Positions 1 to 4,140 of a stretch of DNA of 5,453 bases are shown piece after piece. The notes beneath the pieces were generated by a model. That model did not search any database and was not told the origin of the DNA. It saw nothing but the letters and a program-made list of their open reading frames with translations. Position numbers and translations under genes: made by a program. The stretch's first letter is position 1; every line of letters begins with the position of its first letter. This DNA is from an uncultured Oscillospiraceae bacterium. Lineage in GTDB: Bacteria > Bacillota > Clostridia > Oscillospirales > Ruminococcaceae. The stretch lies in NCBI GenBank assembly GCA_900552845.1, contig USBC01000126.1, positions 1-5,453 on the forward strand, written 5' to 3'.

Positions 1-60
1 CTTCTCCTGTTCTGCGAACACCTTCTTATATAAAGCGGTGTTCAGTTCTTCGTTTGTCAT
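1..60 (-). CDS. DUF3848-like protein, N-terminal 20 codons only (runs off the left edge)
   Basis: The minus-strand frame starts at the ATG at 58-60 and reads MTNEELNTALYKKVFAEQEK before leaving the window. A strong Shine-Dalgarno (AAGGAGG within 66-75) lies a few bases upstream and fixes the start. The opening MTNEELN..LYKK.FAEQE resembles, from memory, proteins of the DUF3848 family, small proteins of unknown function found on integrative and conjugative elements of gut Clostridia. Only the first 20 residues are available, so the family call rests on this N-terminus alone. If correct, it indicates that the left side of the window lies in a mobile element. The gene follows the ATPase at 174-1397 on the same strand after about 113 bases containing a hairpin, so it may be co-transcribed with it or separated from it by that hairpin. 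Confidence 0.6.
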   Translation of the reverse strand, partial: MTNEELNTALYKKVFAEQEK

Positions 61-100
61 TTTGCTTCCTCCTTCATTTATGTTTTTGGGATAACACGCT

Positions 101-151
101 CTATAGAAACAGCCGCCTGATTTCTCTTGGAAACCAAGCGGCTGTGTATAG
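101..151 (-). terminator. Bulged inverted repeat between two minus-strand genes; possible weak terminator or attenuator
   Basis: Three paired blocks nest in one structure. CTATA (101-105) pairs with TATAG (147-151). ACAGCCG (109-115) pairs with CGGCTGT (139-145). Inside, CTTGG (126-130) pairs with CCAAG (134-138) around an AAA loop, leaving a one-sided bulge of about 10 bases at 116-125. Read on the minus strand, the GC arm is followed by TTTCTAT, a poor T-tract. It sits between the ATPase stop and the DUF3848-like start. A partial terminator, an attenuator or an RNA-processing hairpin are all possible. The pairing is visible in the sequence; the function is inferred. Confidence 0.45.
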
Positions 152-173
152 AATACTTATTTTTGGAACGAAA

Positions 174-1397
174 TCAGATCATCCACACGGGGACAATGTA
201 TGTGTTGCTGTCGATTGCGCTCAATGTCTCCCGAAGGCAGATGATCGCGCCTGTCCCTCTCGGCACGGAGGCCTTGTCGAGCAGCTTGAAAGCGCCCGTA
301 ATTTGTGTGGGCGGGTTGATACTTTTTTTGATCTCGATGGGGTGCAGCTGACCGTCGCTCTCCATAATCAAGTCGATCTCATTGCTGTTCTTGTCCCGGT
401 AATAATGCAGCAGGCAGTCCTGTGCACTGTTGCTGTAGGTCTTGATGATTTCCGACACAACATAGTTTTCTAAGATGGCTCCGTTGATTGCGCCGTTCAT
501 CAGAATTTTGGGGCTTGAGTACCGGGTCAGATAGGAGACCAGCCCTGTATCGAAGAAATACATCTTCGGCGTTTTGATCGTCCGCTTCAGAAGATTGTTG
601 GAGTAGGGGTGCAGGAAGAACACGATTCCCGATTTTTCAAGCTCCTTCATCCAGCGCTTTGCGGTATCATCACTGACCCCCACATCCCCGGCAATGTCGT
701 GCAGGTTCAGCATCTGACCGCTTCTGCAGGCGGCAGCACGAATAAAGTCCGCAAACATCACCTTATCCACACCGGGAATATCGGTGGACACATCCCGGTC
801 GATATAGGTCTGAATATAGCTGCTGTAAAAGACATCACGGTCTTTATACTTGCCGCTTCTGTGACCGGGAAGCGCACCGTCCCAAATCCTTTGGTAGATC
901 TCGTTCGGCGTGGCGGGGGAAAGCAAATCCTTGCGCTTCTGCAATTCGTCAAGCTCCAGTGAAAAGGGTGAAACATTCACTGCACCGTATAGCTCCGACT
1001 GTGACAATGCAGACATATGAAGAATAGCGGTTCTTCCGGCCAAGGATTCCTGTGCCAGCTCCATCAGGCGATACGCCTGAGAACCGGTCAGCCAATAGGA
1101 GCCGGGTGCAGCACCGTTATCCACAGCGATCTTGATATATGAAAACAGCTCCGGTGCATACTGAACCTCATCGATGAGAACCGGCGCGGGATGCAGCTTC
1201 AAAAACATTGCAGGATCGGTTTTGGCAAGCCTGCGTTCCTCCAAATCGTCCAGCGAAACCTCGGCTCGCGCCGTCCCCTCCATCAGATGCCGCAGCATGG
1301 TGGATTTTCCCACCTGACGCGGGCCGGTCAGCAGCACACAAGCATACTCCGCATTGATTGCAATAAATTTCTTTTCAAGCTGTCTTTCAATATACAT
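174..1397 (-). CDS. AAA-family ATPase with DUF4143 and PD-(D/E)XK-like C-terminus
   Basis: This 407-residue cytoplasmic ATPase has the layout of the AAA_14/DUF4143 family, whose biological role is unknown. Residues 25-32 are the Walker A loop GPRQVGKS. VLIDE at 73-77 is Walker B, LTGSQ at 103-107 fits sensor 1, and GR at 121-122 is a candidate arginine finger. The DUF4143 part begins around YIQTYIDRDV (194-203) and contains a winged-helix-like stretch at about 229-259 (HDIAGDVGVSDDTAKRWM). The C-terminus holds E310, then NEIDLI (339-344) and IEIKKS (354-359), the arrangement of a PD-(D/E)XK nuclease-type fold; nuclease activity is not assured in this family. Length is normal and no key ATPase residue is missing. 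The start is supported by AAAGGAGG at 1405-1412, seven bases from the ATG. Its promoter carries two palindromic operators, so I infer tight repression, perhaps by the protein's own winged helix. Family call is firm; function is not known. Confidence 0.93.
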   Translation of the reverse strand: MYIERQLEKKFIAINAEYACVLLTGPRQVGKSTMLRHLMEGTARAEVSLDDLEERRLAKTDPAMFLKLHPAPVLIDEVQYAPELFSYIKIAVDNGAAPGSYWLTGSQAYRLMELAQESLAGRTAILHMSALSQSELYGAVNVSPFSLELDELQKRKDLLSPATPNEIYQRIWDGALPGHRSGKYKDRDVFYSSYIQTYIDRDVSTDIPGVDKVMFADFIRAAACRSGQMLNLHDIAGDVGVSDDTAKRWMKELEKSGIVFFLHPYSNNLLKRTIKTPKMYFFDTGLVSYLTRYSSPKILMNGAINGAILENYVVSEIIKTYSNSAQDCLLHYYRDKNSNEIDLIMESDGQLHPIEIKKSINPPTQITGAFKLLDKASVPRGTGAIICLRETLSAIDSNTYIVPVWMI

Positions 1398-1404
1398 TGC
1401 TCCG

Positions 1405-1412
1405 CCTCCTTT
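1405..1412 (-). promoter_or_regulatory. Ribosome binding site of the DUF4143 ATPase
   Basis: Minus strand AAAGGAGG, seven bases before the ATG. It fixes the start at 1397 and almost touches the promoter-proximal palindrome (1414-1444), so the untranslated leader is only about 30 bases. Confidence 0.85.
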
Positions 1413-1413
1413 G

Positions 1414-1444
1414 GGCTAAAATACGATGCACCTGTATTATAGCC
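1414..1444. promoter_or_regulatory. Palindromic operator 1, overlapping the -10 box of the ATPase promoter
   Basis: GGCTAAAATAC (1414-1424), a nine-base spacer GATGCACCT, then GTATTATAGCC (1434-1444): 11-bp inverted arms with one mismatch. That mismatch (A at 1439 instead of T) is what makes TATAAT on the minus strand, so the site looks like a copy of operator 2 adapted to contain the -10 box. The predicted transcription start falls in the spacer. Binding of a dimeric repressor here would block RNA polymerase. The operator role is inferred from symmetry and position. Confidence 0.75.
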
Positions 1445-1464
1445 TAAAAGAGAGGAAAAATCAA
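1436..1464 (-). promoter_or_regulatory. Sigma-70/SigA-type promoter of the DUF4143 ATPase
   Basis: On the minus strand TTGATT (1459-1464) is followed by exactly 17 bases and TATAAT (1436-1441). The -10 is consensus and the -35 is four of six. Expected transcription starts near 1428-1430. The -10 lies inside palindrome 1, and palindrome 2 begins eight bases upstream of the -35. Confidence 0.8.
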
Positions 1465-1471
1465 CAGTTTT

Positions 1472-1506
1472 TAGGCTAAAATACGATGCACATGTATTTT
1501 AGCCTA
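1472..1506. promoter_or_regulatory. Palindromic operator 2, just upstream of the -35 box
   Basis: TAGGCTAAAATAC (1472-1484) and GTATTTTAGCCTA (1494-1506) are perfect 13-bp inverted arms around a nine-base spacer GATGCACAT. Positions 1474-1506 match 1414-1446 at 31 of 33 bases, a direct repeat with a 60-bp period. The conserved spacer and close to six helical turns between sites suggest two repressor dimers on roughly the same DNA face. What is seen is the repeat and its symmetry; cooperative repression is inferred. Confidence 0.75.
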
Positions 1507-1552
1507 CACAGGCAGTAATTATGCGTGTCTGCACAGGCTTTCACCATTCATG

Positions 1553-1583
1553 CAAAAGTCGCCCGATTTCAAATCAGGCGACT
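1553..1583 (-). terminator. Hairpin terminator of the small gene at 1569-1907
   Basis: AGTCGCC (1557-1563) pairs with GGCGACT (1577-1583), then a C/A mismatch, then GATT/AATC closing the loop. The structure is symmetric about base 1570. On the minus strand it is followed by TTTT (1554-1557, the first T in the stem). The stop codon of the small gene lies within the loop. The T-tract is short, so strength is moderate. Confidence 0.65.
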
Positions 1584-1907
1584 AAGCAGATGGTACTTGT
1601 CATTCTCCCCATCAAAGAGTGTCGGGATTTTCTTCATGATCGTCCACCTCATCACCTTGATAATCAACTCGCTCACATCCTCTGTTGGCTTTCCGGCAGA
1701 AAGAAGCTTGTTGCGAAAAGCGAAAAGCACTTCCCGCATCAGCCGCACCTCGTTAGGGGACAGCTCAACCATTCGTTTCTCTGCTTTGCGGCGGAACAGC
1801 AGAGGCTCATCATGGCAAATGTGCAAATGAAAATCTTCCGAAAAGCGAATACGGCAGCTTATTGAAAGGCTGCCGTAAATAGGCAAACTGGAATTTGCAA
1901 ATCTCAT
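1569..1907 (-). CDS. Small uncharacterised helical protein, start uncertain, possibly chimeric
   Basis: I do not recognise this gene. The frame is open for 112 codons. Its convincing part begins near residue 46 (ATG at 1770-1772, MVELSPNEVRLMREVL), a charged, helical segment to about residue 87. The frame stays protein-like back to about residue 22, but further upstream it crosses a hairpin (1850-1877), so the first ATG, which overlaps the preceding stop as ATGA, may not be the true start. No start candidate has a good ribosome binding site, which suggests a 5' truncation. At residue 91 an internal ATG (1635-1637) has its own strong site GAGGTGG and opens MKKIPTLFDGENDKYHLL, resembling, from memory, the first residues of RNA-ligase-like proteins; only 22 residues remain before the stop. 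The gene may therefore be a small protein run in frame into a remnant of its former neighbour. Confidence 0.4.
   Translation of the reverse strand: MRFANSSLPIYGSLSISCRIRFSEDFHLHICHDEPLLFRRKAEKRMVELSPNEVRLMREVLFAFRNKLLSAGKPTEDVSELIIKVMRWTIMKKIPTLFDGENDKYHLLSRLI
1644..1650 (-). promoter_or_regulatory. Internal ribosome binding site for a 22-residue MKKIPTLF remnant
   Basis: Minus strand GAGGTGG, six bases before the ATG at 1635-1637, inside the coding frame of the small gene. An SD of this quality and spacing in front of a Met-Lys-Lys-Ile start is more than expected inside a gene. It suggests a second cistron once began here, now cut to 22 codons by the stop at 1569-1571. Confidence 0.45.
1850..1877 (-). 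terminator. GC-rich hairpin just after the membrane protein gene; likely its terminator
   Basis: TACGGCAGC (1850-1858) and GCTGCCGTA (1869-1877) are perfect 9-bp arms around a 10-base loop. It begins 27 bases after the membrane-protein stop on the minus strand and is followed by ATTCGCTTTTC, an interrupted T-tract. It could stop or weaken transcription into the small gene downstream. Confidence 0.5.
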
Positions 1908-2338
1908 TTTGCATTTCTATATGAAATCATAATATGACTTGGTGCAAATAATACTGATGCTATAATCAATAGCACTGACCTACTCATAATCCCACTAAAA
2001 AGAAACAAAATTGAAGGAATAATAGAGAGCGCTAATGCTCTGAAAACACTACTTTTCTTAAAACAAATAATCCAAATTGCGCAGTAAAGCATTGCCAATA
2101 TGGCATCTACAATAAGGTACAGTGCAAATGTCTCGTCAGACCACCACCCGAACCAAGTTCCCGGAATATTGATTATCATGAATCCGAAACAACCAAATCT
2201 ACCTACTTGTTCTATGCACTCAACATATTTATTGTTCCACTTATTATTAAAACCATCTTTGCACTTAATCGCAAATACAACATTGGGTATCATAATGACT
2301 ACAAGAAAAATCAGCCCAAAAACATTAAACCATTCCAT
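1904..2338 (-). CDS. Small multi-pass membrane protein of unknown function
   Basis: This encodes 144 residues. I chose the ATG at 2336-2338 (MEWFNVFGLIF) because GGAGGTGG (2344-2351) lies five bases upstream; a frame extension to a GTG at 2351-2353 would overlap that site. About five hydrophobic segments are visible, near residues 6-24, 46-65, 71-93, 100-117 and 119-136. A loop with many Lys/Asn residues (26-40) follows the first, and a NIPGTWFGWWSDE motif (57-69) lies between the second and third. There is no cleavable signal peptide or catalytic motif. It resembles, from memory, uncharacterised membrane proteins scattered in Clostridia. Base composition is clearly more AT-rich than the ATPase or rarA, which fits recent transfer. 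It has its own promoter and hairpin, so it looks like an independent cargo gene. Confidence 0.85.
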   Translation of the reverse strand: MEWFNVFGLIFLVVIMIPNVVFAIKCKDGFNNKWNNKYVECIEQVGRFGCFGFMIINIPGTWFGWWSDETFALYLIVDAILAMLYCAIWIICFKKSSVFRALALSIIPSILFLFSGIMSRSVLLIIASVLFAPSHIMISYRNAK

Positions 2339-2343
2339 ATTGT

Positions 2344-2351
2344 CCACCTCC
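2344..2351 (-). promoter_or_regulatory. Ribosome binding site deciding the membrane-protein start
   Basis: Minus strand GGAGGTGG, five bases before the ATG at 2338. It rules out the in-frame GTG at 2351-2353, which would overlap it. Confidence 0.8.
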
Positions 2352-2367
2352 ACAAATCCCGATTTGT
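2352..2367 (-). promoter_or_regulatory. Short palindrome at the transcript start of the membrane-protein gene
   Basis: ACAAATC (2352-2358), CC, GATTTGT (2361-2367): a perfect 7-bp inverted repeat filling the space between the predicted transcription start (about 2367-2369) and the ribosome binding site. It may be an operator at +1 or a 5' stem on the mRNA that protects it or limits ribosome access. Symmetry is seen; role is inferred. Confidence 0.45.
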
Positions 2368-2374
2368 CAGCCTC

Positions 2375-2403
2375 ATTATATCACGCGCTCGGCGCATTTT
2401 CCA
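2375..2403 (-). promoter_or_regulatory. Extended -10 promoter of the membrane-protein gene
   Basis: On the minus strand TGATATAAT gives a consensus -10 (2375-2380) with the extended TGn element. TGGAAA (2398-2403) stands 17 bases upstream as a weak -35, four of six. The leader would be about 30 bases. Confidence 0.7.
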
Positions 2404-2412
2404 GCTTGCGCA

Positions 2413-2456
2413 GCAGCGGCAAAGCAGATGTCCCTGCCGCTGTGGTTTTTCTTTTT
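2413..2456 (+). terminator. Intrinsic terminator, first of a tandem pair, without a plus-strand gene upstream
   Basis: CAGCGGCA (2414-2421) pairs with TGCCGCTG (2435-2442), 13-base loop, followed by TGG and TTTTTCTTTTT. No plus-strand gene precedes it in the window. It shields rarA from transcription coming from the left. Confidence 0.7.
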
Positions 2457-2489
2457 AGCGTTCTCTGTCTCTGTCCACGAACGCTTTTT
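2457..2489 (+). terminator. Intrinsic terminator, second of the tandem pair
   Basis: AGCGTTC (2457-2463) pairs with GAACGCT (2479-2485), with a 15-base loop, and runs into TTTT. It begins immediately after the T-tract of the first terminator. Confidence 0.6.
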
Positions 2490-2525
2490 GCAGTTCCTCC
2501 CTGTCGATTTTTGCTCTCTGTTGCC

Positions 2526-2554
2526 TTGTCAAGCCCCAACGGGTATGTTACAAT
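2526..2554 (+). promoter_or_regulatory. Promoter of rarA
   Basis: TTGTCA (2526-2531), a 17-base spacer, and TACAAT (2549-2554) preceded by TGT (extended -10). Each box matches the consensus at five of six positions. Transcription would start near 2560, leaving a leader of about 60 bases before the rarA start. The rest of 2490-2622 holds no other signal I can support. Confidence 0.8.
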
Positions 2555-2622
2555 GAATTTGCCGGAGCTATTTTCTGCTCTTTTATTTTTTCGATAATTT
2601 CTTATAAGGAGGCAGTATACCC

Positions 2623-3888
2623 ATGGCAGCACCTCTTGCGGATCGTATCCGTCCGCAGACTCTTGATGAAATGGTTGGGCAGAAGCATTTGCTGGGGCAG
2701 AATGGTCTGCTGCGCCGTATTGCAGAAAGCGGCAGCCTGCCCAATCTGATCTTCTATGGTCCTTCCGGTGTGGGAAAAACCACAGCCGCCCGTATCATTG
2801 CGGCAGGGGCAGGTAAAAAGCTGTACCGTCTTAACGGTACCACAGCCTCCACCGGCGATATTAAAGCGCTTATTGCCGATTTAGGCGGCTTTGATGCCAT
2901 GGGCGGCGTGGTGCTTTATCTTGATGAGATCCAATACCTCAATAAAAAGCAGCAGCAAACTCTGCTGGAGTATATAGAAGACGGCTCCATTACCCTCATT
3001 GCCTCCACTACCGAAAACCCTTATTTCTATGTCTACGGCGCCGTTCTCAGCCGCTGCACAGTGTTTGAATTTAAGCCCGTGGAGGCTGCAGAGGTGGAGC
3101 GATATCTGCATATAGCACTGGAAAAGCTGCAGCAGCAGTCCCCCGATTTAACTGCGGAGGAGGACGCCTTGGCACATATCGCCGCCTGCTGCGGAGGCGA
3201 TGTCAGAAAAGCCGCCAATGCGTTGGAAATTTGCGCTTTGGGTGCTATGGCTACAACCGGCAAGCCGGTCATTACGCTGGCAGATGCCACACAAGCAGCC
3301 CAGCGCAGCGCTATGCGATACGACCGCGAAGGCGATCAGCACTACGATCTGCTTTCTGCTTTACAAAAATCCATTCGCGGCTCTGACCCCGATGCTGCTG
3401 TCCACTATCTCGGGCGGCTGCTTGAAGCCGGCGATCTGCTGTCTCCCTGCCGCCGTCTGCTGGTTATTGCTTGTGAGGATATCGGATTGGCGTATCCGCA
3501 AGCCATTGCCATTGTTAAGGCATGCGTAGATGCCGCCGTGCAGCTCGGTCTTCCCGAAGCACGGATCCCGCTGGCGGAAGCCGCCGTTCTGCTTGCCACC
3601 GCCCCCAAATCCAATACCTCCTATATTGCAATCAACACTGCCCTGTCGGATATTCAAAAGGGAAAGGGGAAAGGCTTCCCCCGCTGCCTGCAGAATGTCC
3701 ACTACGACAGCGCCGAGGTCACGCAAAAGGGGCAGCATTACCTCTACCCGCACGATTTCCCTAACCGCTGGGTGGCACAGCAATACCTGCCCGACGATCT
3801 GGTGGGGACAACCTATTACCATTACGGCGAAAATAAAACCGAGCAAGCCGCCCGCGCCTACTGGGAAAACTGTAAAAAGAAGAAATGA
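2623..3888 (+). CDS. rarA: Replication-associated recombination protein A (RarA/MgsA family AAA+ ATPase)
   Basis: RarA is a conserved cytoplasmic AAA+ ATPase, relative of eukaryotic WRNIP1/Mgs1, that acts at stalled replication forks and single-strand gaps and interacts with SSB. The protein has 421 residues, normal for the family. The N-terminal LADRIRPQTLDEMVGQ..LLG motif is typical. Walker A is GPSGVGKT (46-53) and Walker B is VLYLDEI (97-103), followed by QYLNKKQQ where HRFNKxQQ is usual. Sensor 1 is ASTTENP (127-133), the likely arginine finger is R144 (LSRC), and sensor 2 is GGDVRKA (191-197). The C-terminal MgsA half includes CEDIGLAYP (284-292) and GGFP-like KGFPRCLQNVHYD. The start follows AAGGAGG (2606-2612), 10 bases upstream. 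Its stop overlaps an ATG (ATGA), which points to a formerly coupled gene. Core housekeeping gene, high confidence. Confidence 0.97.
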   Translation: MAAPLADRIRPQTLDEMVGQKHLLGQNGLLRRIAESGSLPNLIFYGPSGVGKTTAARIIAAGAGKKLYRLNGTTASTGDIKALIADLGGFDAMGGVVLYLDEIQYLNKKQQQTLLEYIEDGSITLIASTTENPYFYVYGAVLSRCTVFEFKPVEAAEVERYLHIALEKLQQQSPDLTAEEDALAHIAACCGGDVRKAANALEICALGAMATTGKPVITLADATQAAQRSAMRYDREGDQHYDLLSALQKSIRGSDPDAAVHYLGRLLEAGDLLSPCRRLLVIACEDIGLAYPQAIAIVKACVDAAVQLGLPEARIPLAEAAVLLATAPKSNTSYIAINTALSDIQKGKGKGFPRCLQNVHYDSAEVTQKGQHYLYPHDFPNRWVAQQYLPDDLVGTTYYHYGENKTEQAARAYWENCKKKK

Positions 3889-3953
3889 CCATTGGCTTTG
3901 TCGGGCTCATCGTGCCGTGTCTCGACGATTTTCTTCATGATCTTCCTTATTAA
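3885..3953 (+). pseudogene. Truncated start of a Rossmann dehydrogenase, probably TyrA-like
   Basis: The rarA stop TGA overlaps an ATG in the arrangement ATGA. The frame opened there reads MTIGFVGL and ends after 22 codons. MTIGFVGL is how many NAD(P)-binding dehydrogenases begin, prephenate dehydrogenase (TyrA, MxIGFVGLGLIGGS) in particular. Here the glycine-rich GLGLIGG continuation is absent: the next residues are IVPCLDDF. I infer that a coupled downstream gene was cut off after about eight codons by a deletion or insertion. The alternative is a chance 22-codon frame. The dehydrogenase type cannot be settled from eight residues; 3-hydroxyisobutyrate dehydrogenase-like proteins start in a similar way. 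Confidence 0.45.
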
Positions 3954-3987
3954 ATTTTGCATTACGCACCGGATTTTTATCCTGAAG

Positions 3988-4023
3988 CCAAGAAAAAGCC
4001 GCCGAGAGGCGGCTTTTTCTTGG
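3988..4023. terminator. Bidirectional intrinsic terminator between rarA and the histidine kinase
   Basis: CCAAGAAAAAGCCGCC (3988-4003), loop GAGA, and GGCGGCTTTTTCTTGG (4008-4023): perfect 16-bp arms. A GC core flanked by A5 and T5 works on both strands, ending rarA transcription on plus and the sensor kinase transcript on minus. It explains the short open frames that run through it on both strands. Confidence 0.92.
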
Positions 4024-4027
4024 TCAT

Positions 4028-4125
4028 AGGGCTTCCTACCACTATTCTAAGAAGGATTGATAAGGTCAGACATTGGATAAAGGTAAAGGTAGAGAGAGAA
4101 AAAAGCGAATGGAGCAGGAAGCCCT
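4028..4125. repeat. Widely spaced 10-bp inverted repeat
   Basis: AGGGCTTCCT (4028-4037) is the exact reverse complement of AGGAAGCCCT (4116-4125), 78 bases apart, in the noncoding stretch between the terminator and the kinase stop. It could close a long hairpin in the 3' leader-out RNA of the kinase or be a remnant. Nothing else is seen between the arms except an AG-rich run (about 4081-4104). Confidence 0.4.
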
Positions 4126-4140
4126 TGGCACACAAATTGA

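Noticed and set aside
114..1580. CGCCTGATTT (114-123) and its complement AAATCAGGCG (1571-1580) bracket the ATPase with its operators and could be transposon-like ends.
   Set aside because: Only 10 bases match. Both sites are parts of separate local hairpins, no target duplication is visible, and no transposase is present.
1521..1865. A 114-codon plus-strand frame opposite the small gene.
   Set aside because: No plus-strand ribosome binding site or promoter. The minus strand here has a terminator and an internal SD in the right places, so this is taken as antisense.
2381..2632. An 83-codon minus-strand frame upstream of rarA with a basic C-terminus.
   Set aside because: It overlaps the rarA start, the rarA promoter, both terminators and the membrane-gene promoter, and has no good ribosome binding site.
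3858..3938. A 26-codon minus-strand frame starting MKKIVETRHDEP with an AAGGAAG site.
   Set aside because: Most of it is antisense to the rarA end and the truncated dehydrogenase. It is noted only because its start shares 16 bases with 1626-1641.
3885..3953. The 22-codon peptide after rarA read as an AgrD-like pheromone precursor for the nearby kinase (hydrophobic start, one Cys, acidic tail).
   Set aside because: It is on the opposite strand from the kinase, no AgrB-like processing gene is present, and the MTIGFVGL start is better explained as a truncated dehydrogenase.
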